Source of the DNA: Salinibacillus xinjiangensis
GTDB taxonomy: Bacteria; Bacillota; Bacilli; Bacillales; Alkalibacillaceae
Assembly: GCF_009649735.1 (NCBI RefSeq)
Contig: NZ_WJNH01000003.1
Span: 186,001 to 250,000, forward strand
Direction: 5' to 3'
Length of the DNA stretch: 64,000 bases
Part shown: positions 44,034-52,507 of the stretch, piece by piece
Layout: each line of letters starts with the position of its first letter
Position numbering within the stretch: the stretch's first letter is position 1
Program-made: the position numbers and the translations under genes
Notes under the pieces: model-generated
The model's input: only the letters and a program-made list of their open reading frames with translations
The model's database searches: none
What the model was told of the DNA's origin: nothing

Positions 44034-44331
44034 CCGGTACCTTCACAAGGTCTTTAATCGTTTTTCCTTTAGGAAGGGGAGATACAAAAAGATACCCCTC
44101 GTCATTAGGTTCTGCAATCGTCATGCAGCTCAGGCTAGGTTTTCCGTTGATCATCATCATGCAGGTGGCACACAGCCCCGTGCGACAGGAAAAACGGTAG
44201 GCGATGGTCTCATCATGGTGATGATAAATTTCCTCTAAAACATCGAGCACCGTCATGTCTGGGCTGTGGGTAACGTCATAAGTTTTTGTATTTGTCTCTG
44301 TCCTTTGAATTTTCACTTGAAGTTGCGCCAT
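44026..44331 (-). CDS. 2Fe-2S ferredoxin-type subunit, SdhB/FrdB N-domain only
   Basis: A 101-residue protein with SCRTGLCATCMMMINGKPSL then SC: the C-x4-C-x2-C...C cluster of the SdhB/FrdB 2Fe-2S domain. The 3Fe-4S/4Fe-4S half is missing. ATG 44331 overlaps the flavoprotein stop (TGATG), so translation is coupled. It should pass electrons to or from the flavoprotein. Confidence 0.85.
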   Translation of the reverse strand: MAQLQVKIQRTETNTKTYDVTHSPDMTVLDVLEEIYHHHDETIAYRFSCRTGLCATCMMMINGKPSLSCMTIAEPNDEGYLFVSPLPKGKTIKDLVKVPAN

Positions 44332-45983
44332 CAAGAAACTCCTCCTTTAGGGGCGAAAGTATGAAATGTAAATTCACCATTCGAAAACTGAACATTGGTT
44401 TTTTGTGTTTCAGCTGCCAATGAAGGGTAGTCGGTGTTGTAGTGTGCCCCTCGACTTTCCTTTCTCATGTATGCTGCACCAACAATGGCCTGGGCAGTTT
44501 GAATCATATGTCTAACTTCAATATAATCAAGAATTTCTCGTGACATGAAATCTTTTTTGATATTAACCTCAGCCAACTGTGCTTGAACGTCCTTCAGCTG
44601 CACCTTGGCTTGTTGAAGACCTTTGTCCGAACGAATCACACCGACATGCTCTCCTAAAATTTCTTGTATGCGTTGTTTGAGCTGATAGGGTCTTATTTTG
44701 CCTTTGGTAGTAGAAAAGAGAGGGGACCATTTATCCTTCCATTCCTCTAAATCTGTATGATCTGAGTTCATACCTTTTAAAGACATTTCAGCAGCACCCA
44801 TTCCTGCTCTTGCCCCAAATACCACACATTCAGATAGGGCGTTGTTTCCGAGACGGTTCCCGCCATGTAGGCCACCTGCTGTTTCTCCCGCCACAAATAA
44901 CCCTGGAACAGAAGAGGCTGCATGTTCGTCAATTTGAATTCCGCCCATCATAAAGTGAGCTGCAGGTCCAACCTCAGCACGATGTTTGGCTAAATCTATT
45001 CCACGGTCCAAACATAGTTCATATTCATGGGGAAATTCCTTTTTGATTTGTGTGATTGCTTCTGTCCCATCGAGGTAGACACCACCATTTGGCGTACCGC
45101 GACCAGCTACCACTTCATTCGCAATGGCAATGGCTAGCTTATCTCTCGTTGTATCCTCCATGTTTTCGGGTTCGTAGTTTTTCATAAAACGCTCACCAAG
45201 GCTGTTGTAAAGCTTTGAGTAGTGATAAAAACTAATGCAAAACCCAGCTATTGAGCGAGGTGCAACCATACTAACGGGGTAAAATTGAACCTGTTCCATA
45301 TCGACTAGATTCGCCCCAACACCCAATCCAAGAGCAAAGCCGTCGCTAGTAGATTGGACAGGGTTACTAGTAACTGGATATAACTGTCCGATGCCTCCCG
45401 TTGCTAGAATGACGGCTGTACTTTCAATGAAATAGGGTAGATTGTTTCGTAAATCATAGACAATAGCCCCTGAAATCCGACCGGAAGATTTCACGAGCTC
45501 AAGCGTAATCACATCGCTCCATGTCTTTACATTTCGGGACTTTTTCACTAGGCGAATAAGGGTTTGAAGAATTCCTAGACCTGTTTTACCTTTTCTAGCA
45601 CTTATGGATCGAGGTAGACTGTGTCCAGAGGTGGCTGATAACGCAACTTCCTTTTGCTCATCAACATCTAGCTTTAAGCCCCAGCTAATGAGGTCTTGTA
45701 AACGTTCCGAAATATCATGGGCAAGGGTTTGCGTCAGTTTCGGATCACTGAGTCCACGTCCACTTTCCTCTATATCGTTTCTGTACGCGTCTTCATTGTC
45801 TCTTGGGTCTGACCAATCACCTAAACTAGCAATTTGGACAGCTCCCGTAGTAGAACCACTTTTGCCAACTGCACCTTTGTCAATCACTAATACGTTTTGG
45901 CCAGACTGGGCTGCGTAAACCGTTGCTGCAAGACCTGCAGCACCAGAACCAATGATGAGTACATCTGTATTGATGGTTTCCAT
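44331..45983 (-). CDS. Fumarate-reductase/succinate-dehydrogenase-type flavoprotein
   Basis: A 550-residue FAD protein. TDVLIIGSGAAGLAATVYAA (about 5-24), SGSTTGAV (about 40), ILATGGIGQLYPVT, RAEVGPAAHFMMGGI, and HGGNRLGNNALSE (about 380) match the FrdA/NadB/aspartate-oxidase family. Start ATG 45983 after AAGGGGTGA. No membrane anchor genes follow, so the two-subunit enzyme is probably soluble. It is divergent from the two racemase-superfamily genes and may share their pathway. Confidence 0.85.
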   Translation of the reverse strand: METINTDVLIIGSGAAGLAATVYAAQSGQNVLVIDKGAVGKSGSTTGAVQIASLGDWSDPRDNEDAYRNDIEESGRGLSDPKLTQTLAHDISERLQDLISWGLKLDVDEQKEVALSATSGHSLPRSISARKGKTGLGILQTLIRLVKKSRNVKTWSDVITLELVKSSGRISGAIVYDLRNNLPYFIESTAVILATGGIGQLYPVTSNPVQSTSDGFALGLGVGANLVDMEQVQFYPVSMVAPRSIAGFCISFYHYSKLYNSLGERFMKNYEPENMEDTTRDKLAIAIANEVVAGRGTPNGGVYLDGTEAITQIKKEFPHEYELCLDRGIDLAKHRAEVGPAAHFMMGGIQIDEHAASSVPGLFVAGETAGGLHGGNRLGNNALSECVVFGARAGMGAAEMSLKGMNSDHTDLEEWKDKWSPLFSTTKGKIRPYQLKQRIQEILGEHVGVIRSDKGLQQAKVQLKDVQAQLAEVNIKKDFMSREILDYIEVRHMIQTAQAIVGAAYMRKESRGAHYNTDYPSLAAETQKTNVQFSNGEFTFHTFAPKGGVS

Positions 45984-46100
45984 GAACATCACCCCTTATC
46001 TGGGAATTCGATACCGTCCGATTAAAAAATGACTAAACGATTTTTATAATGACATGATTTTACGAAAAAGTAAAATAAAAATTAAAATGTTCAGAACATA

Positions 46101-46130
46101 TTGACACCGATTATACCTACCCCCTAGAAT
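46101..46130 (+). promoter_or_regulatory. Sigma-A-like promoter of the racemase-superfamily pair
   Basis: TTGACA (46101-46106), 18-bp spacer, TAGAAT (46125-46130), about 50 nt ahead of ATG 46182. Confidence 0.65.
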
Positions 46131-46181
46131 AAAAAAAGCTAATTTGAAACAGTCTTAAGAAAATCACGAGGGAGAGGTAGA

Positions 46182-46952
46182 ATGAATCCAAAAATGAGTT
46201 CACCTAAGGTAGGGTTTCTTTATCCAGGTTATGCAGCAGAGGATGATTATCCACGTTTAGGGAAGATGGTTAACCCGAATGTTGATGTGGAATTAATTAT
46301 TACGGAATTCAATGAAGACGCTCACACAGTCGAGGCACTCAGCGAAATGGGGAGTAACCGTCGTATTGTGGACGGAACGAAACATTTAGTTGGGAAAGGT
46401 GTTCAATCGGTGCTATGGACCTCAACAAGTGCCAGTTTTGTCCGAGGGTTAGAGGGAATTAAAGAACAAATCGCGACACTTGAGGAACAATTAAATGTGC
46501 CTGCTTCGACTACAGCATTAGCTTTTGTTCGTGCAGCCAAAGCGATAGGTGCCAAACGAGTGGCACTTGCGGCAACTTATCCAGAAGATGTGGCACTCTT
46601 ATTTAAGGTACTTTTGGAAAGCTTCGATATTGAAGTAATTCAATTTGCCAGTAAAGGAATTATCACAGCAGCAGAGGTTGGAACGCTTCAAAAGGATGAG
46701 GTAGGCAATCTAGCAGTAGAAAATGATTGCCCAGACGCGGATGCCTTATTTATTCCGGATACAGCACTGCATTCTGCTGAATGGATTGAGGATTTGGAAG
46801 AAGCCGTACAAAAGCCTGTTCTTACAGCGAACCAGGTGAGCTTTTGGGAAGCCTTACGCTTAACAGGTCAATTTACACCACAGAAAGGATTAGGTACCTT
46901 GTTTAAACAGGAATTACCTAAAGAGGGAGAGCTGGATGTTATTAAAAGCTAA
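46182..46952 (+). CDS. Maleate isomerase/arylmalonate decarboxylase-like protein without the catalytic cysteines
   Basis: A 256-residue Asp/Glu racemase-superfamily protein. The first active-site region reads VLWTSTSASFV where family members have a Cys (CTSxS); the second reads ADALFIPDTAL where they have SCT. Thus Ser and Asp seem to replace the two catalytic Cys. GGGAGAGG precedes ATG 46182. It overlaps the next gene by 17 nt. The fold is clear, but the usual isomerase chemistry is doubtful. Confidence 0.75.
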   Translation: MNPKMSSPKVGFLYPGYAAEDDYPRLGKMVNPNVDVELIITEFNEDAHTVEALSEMGSNRRIVDGTKHLVGKGVQSVLWTSTSASFVRGLEGIKEQIATLEEQLNVPASTTALAFVRAAKAIGAKRVALAATYPEDVALLFKVLLESFDIEVIQFASKGIITAAEVGTLQKDEVGNLAVENDCPDADALFIPDTALHSAEWIEDLEEAVQKPVLTANQVSFWEALRLTGQFTPQKGLGTLFKQELPKEGELDVIKS

Positions 46953-47667
46953 CAAGGGGCAAGTCAGTTACGGTGAGTCAATTGGAATTCTATTACTAGA
47001 TACATTTACCCCGTTTATTCCAGGAGATGTGGGGAATGCGACCACCTATTCGTTTCCTGTCAGATACCAAACGGTTAAGGGGTTTACATTTGATAAATTA
47101 CTAGAGAAAGATGAATCCATGTTGGAGCCTATTCTCGAGGCAGGTCAGAACCTCGTAAATGAAGGAGTGAAGGCGATCACGTCTGATTGTGGGTACATGG
47201 CCATGTATCAACAGGAAATCGCCAATGAGCTAAAAGTACCTGTATTCATGTCAAGCCTGCTTCAAATACCTTTTCTTTCATCGATGTTACGAATGGATGA
47301 AAAAATCGGCATTATTTGTAGTAAGGCTTCTGATTTTGAGGATGAACTGCTCGTAAAACTCGGAATTAATCCTAACATTCCACTGGCCGTTAAAGGTATG
47401 GAAGGTAAAGAAAATTTCGTGAATGCGGCCCACGAAGAAATCGGCACCCTTAATCCTGAGTTAATCGAAAAGGAAGTTGTGGAAGTAGCTCAAGAAATGG
47501 TTCAAGAGGATTCAAACGTTAAATTGATTCTACTAGAATGTAGCAGTCTTCCCCCATATGCAGCATCTGTTCAACGAGCTGTCAACTTGCCCGTGTTTGA
47601 TTTCGTTACCATGATCAACTATGTGCAGTCTGCTCTTGTTCAGTCTAGATTTACGGGTTTTATGTGA
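46936..47667 (+). CDS. Aspartate/glutamate racemase-superfamily protein with both cysteines
   Basis: A 243-residue protein with AITSDCGYMAMYQQEIANEL (Cys about 83) and LILLECSSLPPYAASVQRAV (Cys about 200), the two active-site positions. It follows the Cys-less homolog with translational overlap, which suggests a hetero-complex or consecutive steps. Substrate unknown. Confidence 0.78.
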   Translation: MLLKANKGQVSYGESIGILLLDTFTPFIPGDVGNATTYSFPVRYQTVKGFTFDKLLEKDESMLEPILEAGQNLVNEGVKAITSDCGYMAMYQQEIANELKVPVFMSSLLQIPFLSSMLRMDEKIGIICSKASDFEDELLVKLGINPNIPLAVKGMEGKENFVNAAHEEIGTLNPELIEKEVVEVAQEMVQEDSNVKLILLECSSLPPYAASVQRAVNLPVFDFVTMINYVQSALVQSRFTGFM

Positions 47668-47696
47668 ATGATTGTCTCAATTAATGGGGCATCTAG

Positions 47697-47728
47697 CAGT
47701 CCAAGTAAGCTATTGGACTGTTTTTTTA
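47697..47728 (+). terminator. Rho-independent terminator
   Basis: CAGTCCAA-gtaagcta-TTGGACTG followed by seven Ts. Ends the racemase-superfamily operon. Confidence 0.9.
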
Positions 47729-47790
47729 ATGGTAAAATAAGACTTAAATAGATTGAATTGTTTAAAGTAAATAAATATAGGAGTGGTTAT

Positions 47791-48204
47791 TTGCAGTCAA
47801 AACATACTCGTTATTGGATTCTATTTATTTGTTTTACCACCCTATTTGGTATAGGGACATGGTTGGTAGAGTTGATGGAAGGAAGTAAAATTCATACAAC
47901 CGAACACATTGATTTTGGTTTGGTCTTAATCCTGTATGGTGGGATTGGCGGCAGTGTAGTATTCGGGATATTCATGCTTCCTTTAACCTTTACCATGCAA
48001 AGGTATTTTAATAATATGCTAATCAAAATGATGGTTTATTTAACCGTTGGATACTTCATGGGAAGATTGATTTTCAGATTGAGTTTTCAGGATGAACACG
48101 TTCAATATTACAATCTTAGCGAATTAAGCTCAGTGCTTGTTTTTATGGGGGCTGGTTTGGTATATGCCTTGGTGGATAACTATACAACTCATAAAAAAGA
48201 GTAA
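47791..48204 (+). CDS. Multi-pass membrane protein of unknown function
   Basis: A 137-residue product with four hydrophobic segments (about 8-28, 44-70, 81-101, 112-130). Start TTG 47791 follows ATAGGAGTGG; an earlier in-frame TTG at 47758 has no RBS. No recognised family. Confidence 0.65.
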   Translation: MQSKHTRYWILFICFTTLFGIGTWLVELMEGSKIHTTEHIDFGLVLILYGGIGGSVVFGIFMLPLTFTMQRYFNNMLIKMMVYLTVGYFMGRLIFRLSFQDEHVQYYNLSELSSVLVFMGAGLVYALVDNYTTHKKE

Positions 48205-48349
48205 AGTTTACTTTTATTGAAACCTATTACAATAACTTAATTAATCCTCATAAAGGAGGAAATTATTAAACGTGTGCCGTTAGACAAAGAAAGGATAATG
48301 CAACAATTACTACGTAGAAATATTTCGTGTATGCATGGGGTGGATTAAT

Positions 48350-48520
48350 ATGTTTAGGAAAAGTATCAGATTTCCTATAATATTTTTTTTAGTATCTTTT
48401 ATTTGGCAGTTAATTTTTGATAAGGAGGTTAAGTGGGTTGATAATATAGGGGTAAGTATTATGATGTTCTTGTTTATTCTATTATATTATTGGTCGAAAA
48501 AGATTTTCCAAGGGAATTGA
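48350..48520 (+). CDS. Small membrane protein (56 aa)
   Basis: MFRKSIRFPIIFFLVSFIWQ and a second helix IGVSIMMFLFILLYYW, basic end. ATG 48350 behind GGGGTGG. A 24-codon frame (GTG 48274 to 48348) with its own AAAGGAGG ends 1 nt before it and may be a leader peptide. Confidence 0.55.
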   Translation: MFRKSIRFPIIFFLVSFIWQLIFDKEVKWVDNIGVSIMMFLFILLYYWSKKIFQGN

Positions 48521-48577
48521 TACTAACATGTGCTATAGTTCAATAAGTTAGAGAAGATTATAATTAAATGTTGCCAA

Positions 48578-48611
48578 ACAAATCCCCCCACAAAGTGTGA
48601 GGGAGTTTGTT
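48578..48611 (+). terminator. Bidirectional terminator
   Basis: ACAAATCCCCCCACA and TGTGAGGGAGTTTGT pair imperfectly; it lies between the small membrane protein and convergent cwlJ. Confidence 0.6.
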
Positions 48612-48612
48612 A

Positions 48613-49050
48613 TTATCGATAAGCACTTGGGCATGTATTAGCTACGGGTTCGTAATAGCAATGCTGTTTATATTGTCCCGTTAATTGTTGACTGTACCAT
48701 GTTGGAGGACATTGACCATAAGGATTAAAGTACCATAAAGCAAATTTAGATGGGTGTTGTCTCCAAAATTTCACTACTTTTCGTGCTAATTTTTTCTCTA
48801 CTTCTCTTGCCGGGTTATAAAATAAATTCCCTTTTTGCACGGCTTCAAAAGAGTAATTTCCACCTTGGACTTGAAAAATGACATCACGTATGGATCTTAC
48901 ATCCTTAAAATCTAAGCAATCAGCATTTGTTCGATTTACAATGACATTCCCAACCATGAGCATCCCCAGTTTTCCTTCAGCCTCGGCTTCCGCTCTCATC
49001 ATCCTTGCTATTAAATTAATGTCCTTTTCGGTATACGCTACTCTTGCCAA
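48613..49050 (-). CDS. cwlJ: Spore cortex-lytic cell wall hydrolase CwlJ
   Basis: A 145-residue SleB/CwlJ-type hydrolase: LIARMMRAEAEAEGKLGMLM (catalytic Glu region), GNVIVNRTNADCLDF, and SKFALWYFNPYGQCPPTWYS with TGQYKQHCYYEP. Length and the absence of a signal peptide match CwlJ, which acts in the spore during Ca-DPA-triggered germination. Start TTG 49050 (minus strand) after GAGGTG. No GerQ gene is adjacent. Confidence 0.88.
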   Translation of the reverse strand: MARVAYTEKDINLIARMMRAEAEAEGKLGMLMVGNVIVNRTNADCLDFKDVRSIRDVIFQVQGGNYSFEAVQKGNLFYNPAREVEKKLARKVVKFWRQHPSKFALWYFNPYGQCPPTWYSQQLTGQYKQHCYYEPVANTCPSAYR

Positions 49051-49393
49051 TCTAATCACCTCTATAAAGATTTTATGAAAAAAAATTAGATAAGTGTAAG
49101 ATTATCGTGATTTTTATTTGATTTGGCATGTACCTCTTTAAAGGTATTCTTTTTCTGTTACTGGGCTAGTTCTTCAAGAAGGAGTTTAGCTTATGCTTAT
49201 TGAACTAAAAGCTAGCTAGATATTTTAACAATATTTCTTTATCATTTTCATAAATGTTGCCGTATGGTTAATTACTAATTTTTTATTTTAGTGTATAACA
49301 CAATGATCTAAATACTTTGTAATTGATTTATGCGGCAGATGGTTGGAGGTAAATATTGATGAACAAAGAATAATGAGCTTGGCAGAAATAGAA

Positions 49394-49427
49394 CAAAAGG
49401 CACGGGAAATTTTCCCATGCCTTTTTC
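49394..49427 (-). terminator. Terminator between cwlJ region and LysR gene
   Basis: AAAAGGCACGGGAAA pairs with TTTCCCATGCCTTTTT. A- and T-rich sides allow use on either strand; the LysR gene (minus) ends 50 nt away. The stretch 49060-49390 holds only a core-like TTATTGAACTAAAAGC near 49198. Confidence 0.8.
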
Positions 49428-49476
49428 TATGCGAAATATAATCTAAGTTCTCTATGTATGTCATCGACCTTTAACC

Positions 49477-50379
49477 TTAAGATATATTTTTATCTTTTAA
49501 CATTTGACGTGACAAGTCTATAAATGATTCTAAGGGAATACTCATTGATTTATCTTTGTGCCAAGCAATTTGTGTAAAAATAGGAGGAGTATTACGTTTC
49601 CAATTGAGAGCTTTTAAGCTACCTGACTGAATTTCCTCCTTCACGACCAAAGAGGGTAATTTTGCTATACCGATTCCCGTTATGACACATTGTTTTATCG
49701 CTTCTATACTCACAAATTCTATCTTATTGGAAGGAAATATTTCTGATTCACGTAGTGTATTTTCAAAAATTGTACGGTATGAACAGCCTCTTTCAGTTAA
49801 TAATAGTGTTTCATCTTTTAGATCTTGAGGATACACTTCGGGTTTATTGGCTAATCGATGATTAATTGATGCCACGATCTTCATTTCATCTTTTACCAAA
49901 GGTTCTACTTCTAATGAATCCTTATACCGTACTTCATCCATAATGAATGCAATATCTAGGTTTCCCTTAAGCAATTGTTCTTTCGCCATTTCATCTGAAT
50001 GTGCGGGTTTAAATATTAATTTAACATTGGGAAATTGGTATTGAAATTCCTTAAGTAAAGGAGGAAGCCTATATGTACATTGGCTTTCTTGTGCCCCTAT
50101 AATTAATGTGCCAGATGGTTCATTACCTCCTGTTGCTATTAATTTGGCTTCTTCAGATAAGGTTAATAACTTATCTGCATATGATTTGAATTGCTTTCCG
50201 GCATCCGTTAAATATAACTTCTTTCCTAATCTTTCAAATAACTTTGTATCAAGTTCATCCTCAAGAGATTTAATTTTAGCCGTGACAGTAGATTGTGCAA
50301 AGTTTAAGTTTTTTGCTGTTTGAGTAAAGTTTAAATTTTCTGCCGCTATTTTAAAAGTGAGTAACTGTTTTGTATCCAT
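49477..50379 (-). CDS. LysR-family transcriptional regulator
   Basis: A 300-residue regulator with N-terminal winged helix (LLTFKIAAENLNFTQTAKNL; FAQSTVTAKIKSLEDELDTK) and a periplasmic-binding-like effector domain (GTLIIGAQESQCTYRLPPLL). Start ATG 50379 (minus), GAAGGTG upstream. Divergent from the reductase gene by 128 nt, so it very likely controls it. A TCGAT/ATCGA dyad in the intergenic region could be the site. Confidence 0.92.
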   Translation of the reverse strand: MDTKQLLTFKIAAENLNFTQTAKNLNFAQSTVTAKIKSLEDELDTKLFERLGKKLYLTDAGKQFKSYADKLLTLSEEAKLIATGGNEPSGTLIIGAQESQCTYRLPPLLKEFQYQFPNVKLIFKPAHSDEMAKEQLLKGNLDIAFIMDEVRYKDSLEVEPLVKDEMKIVASINHRLANKPEVYPQDLKDETLLLTERGCSYRTIFENTLRESEIFPSNKIEFVSIEAIKQCVITGIGIAKLPSLVVKEEIQSGSLKALNWKRNTPPIFTQIAWHKDKSMSIPLESFIDLSRQMLKDKNIS

Positions 50380-50507
50380 TTTCACCTTCCTGTAATCGAT
50401 ATTTTCGATTGATTAAATCAAATTATTCATCTTTATTAATTGATGTATTCATTTTATGATAATTACAACCTTTCATCAAGGAAATAAAAATATTAGGAGT
50501 GTTTAAA

Positions 50508-51041
50508 ATGAGTATAGCAGTTATTTACGGGGGAACACGTGAAAATGGAAATACCGAAATTCTAACTGAACATGCGATTAAGGGTTTTCAAGTTGAAAGG
50601 ATTTATTTAAAGGATTTTAATATACTTCCAATTGAAGACTTACGACATGATCAAGAAGGTTTTAAGGAAGTTCATGACAATTATAATTCAATCATCAAAC
50701 GATTATTAACCCATGATACTATAATTTTCTCTACCCCCATTTATTGGTTTGGCATGACAGGACAAATGAAAAACTTTATTGATAGGTGGTCACAAACATT
50801 CAGGGATTCTAAATTTCCCAACTTTAAGAACCAGATGAGTTCTAAAAGTGCCTTCTTGATAGCTGTAGGTGGGGATAATCCACAAATTAAAGGGCTACCT
50901 TTGATCCAGCAATTTCAATATATCTTTGATTTTGCAGGTATTTCTTTTGAAGGATATGTACTTGGAGAAGGTAATAAACCTGGTGAAATACTAAATGATA
51001 AGAAGGCATTACACTTTGCGAATAAACTTTTGAATGACTAA
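50508..51041 (+). CDS. NADPH-dependent FMN reductase-like flavodoxin-fold protein
   Basis: A 177-residue protein with IAVIYGGTRENGNTEILTEH (phosphate-binding loop for FMN) and TIIFSTPIYWFGMTGQMKNF (second FMN contact), typical of NAD(P)H:quinone/azo reductases. ATG 50508 after AGGAGTG. Under likely control of the divergent LysR gene. Confidence 0.86.
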   Translation: MSIAVIYGGTRENGNTEILTEHAIKGFQVERIYLKDFNILPIEDLRHDQEGFKEVHDNYNSIIKRLLTHDTIIFSTPIYWFGMTGQMKNFIDRWSQTFRDSKFPNFKNQMSSKSAFLIAVGGDNPQIKGLPLIQQFQYIFDFAGISFEGYVLGEGNKPGEILNDKKALHFANKLLND

Positions 51042-51102
51042 CTTTTCAAATATTATTGATGAAGTTATAAATTTCCAAGAAAATTATGGAGGGAGGCGTG
51101 GC

Positions 51103-51140
51103 GAAGGACCGTTATGAAATCTTTGGCGGTCCTCTTCTTT
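51103..51140 (+). terminator. Rho-independent terminator
   Basis: GAAGGACCG and CGGTCCTC pair around 15 nt and are followed by TTCTTTT. Confidence 0.75.
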
Positions 51141-51318
51141 TACCAATATATATCCCTATACAAAATCCTTTACTTAGGCTATATGTTAAAGCTTTTCTTC
51201 TGAATGTTTACAAATAGCTTTCTTGATTACCTGAGCCTAAAGTCGTAGAAAAACTCATACCAATCTCTGTCGTCTTTCAACTATTATTCTATTATGATTG
51301 ACTCAAGGAGGTTTTAAA

Positions 51319-51777
51319 ATGATTAAAGGATTATACGAAGCGCATTTACCTGTAAGTGATCTTCAACGTTCTATAGAATTTTATGTTGGGCTTGGTCTTG
51401 AGTTTGATCATCGTGTTGCGGATCGGTTGGCATTCTTGTGGATTGAAAAGGGGAAAAGCTGGTTGGGGTTATGGGAGGCAAGTGAAGTAAATCTAGACTA
51501 CCACCCATCCATTCGACATATAGCTTTTGAAGTTACGTTTAATGACCTTAAGGAATCTGTATCTTGGCTAAAAAGTAAGGGCTGTCACCCACGAAAGGCG
51601 TTTGGTTTTGAGCCAACTGAGCCGTTTGTCATACCTCATGAAGGCTATACCCATGCGAAAATTCATTTTAATGACCCAGATGGAAATAGCTTAGAATTGA
51701 TTTGTAAGATCGATAACCCAAATGGACTTAAGGAAAAGATGTATTTAAGTGAATGGGAAGAAGCCAATGGATATTAA
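51319..51777 (+). CDS. VOC (glyoxalase/fosfomycin-resistance) family protein
   Basis: A 152-residue two-betaalphabetabetabeta protein: EAHLPVSDLQRSIEFYVGLG at the start and KIHFNDPDGNSLELICKI at the end with metal-ligand His and Glu. Family members include glyoxalases and thiol transferases. ATG 51319 behind CAAGGAGG. Overlaps the next gene by 11 nt. Confidence 0.85.
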   Translation: MIKGLYEAHLPVSDLQRSIEFYVGLGLEFDHRVADRLAFLWIEKGKSWLGLWEASEVNLDYHPSIRHIAFEVTFNDLKESVSWLKSKGCHPRKAFGFEPTEPFVIPHEGYTHAKIHFNDPDGNSLELICKIDNPNGLKEKMYLSEWEEANGY

Positions 51778-52435
51778 ATCAGTCGTTTTACATACCGCGG
51801 AGTTGCTGGAGATGAAAAGGTTTTATATGAATGTTTTGGGATTTGAGCTTGTGAATGAAGAAGAGGATAGGTTTCGGATTGCGATTGGCTCTAGTGAGTT
51901 AGAGTTTACTGCAAAAGCTGCGAACGGAAATCCGACTTATCATTTTGCGTTTAATATTCCGAGCAATCGTTTTGACGAGGCGAAAAGTTGGGCGAAGGAT
52001 AGGGTGTCGCTAAATGAAGAGGATGGTGAAGATGAGGCTCATTTTGATTTCCTATCTGCACGTGCGTTATATTTTTATGATCCAGCGGGAAATATTGTCG
52101 AGTTTATTTCTAGACAGAAAGTATCTGGGAAGAGTGCAGCCTCGTTCTCAATATCTAGTATATTGAATATAGCTGAAGTGAGTTTGGTCATAGATGATGT
52201 GGATGGAGCAGGCGAGAGGTTGAATAAAATAGGTTTAACAGAACGTAATGAAGAGCCGATTGATTCCGAATCTCTTAATTTTATTGGGGAGGGTGGGGCA
52301 TATATTTTGCTTACCCAACCAGGAAGAAGGTGGATTTTTTCAGACAAACAAGCCGTTATCCAACCTTTACAAATTACATTGGCAAACAACCATCAAATGA
52401 TCATCAACTGGGATAATAAATTGGAAGTTTATTAG
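51767..52435 (+). CDS. VOC-family protein with two glyoxalase-like modules
   Basis: A 222-residue protein. Module one: SVVLHTAELLEMKRFYMNVL to YDPAGNIVEFI (about 5-118). Module two from about 135: IAEVSLVIDDVDGAGERLNK. ATG 51767 lies inside the end of the first VOC gene, an operon. Specific activity not inferable. Confidence 0.78.
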   Translation: MDIKSVVLHTAELLEMKRFYMNVLGFELVNEEEDRFRIAIGSSELEFTAKAANGNPTYHFAFNIPSNRFDEAKSWAKDRVSLNEEDGEDEAHFDFLSARALYFYDPAGNIVEFISRQKVSGKSAASFSISSILNIAEVSLVIDDVDGAGERLNKIGLTERNEEPIDSESLNFIGEGGAYILLTQPGRRWIFSDKQAVIQPLQITLANNHQMIINWDNKLEVY

Positions 52436-52507
52436 GTAGTTGAAACATTTTATCAGTTTCCCTCGTATAAGAATGTAGAAGAAAATATAAAGTAGAGGTT
52501 ATGCCGA

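Noticed and set aside
48274-48348. 24-codon frame with AAAGGAGG, GTG start
   Set aside because: Too short to support as a gene on its own; mentioned only as a possible leader of the 48350 gene.
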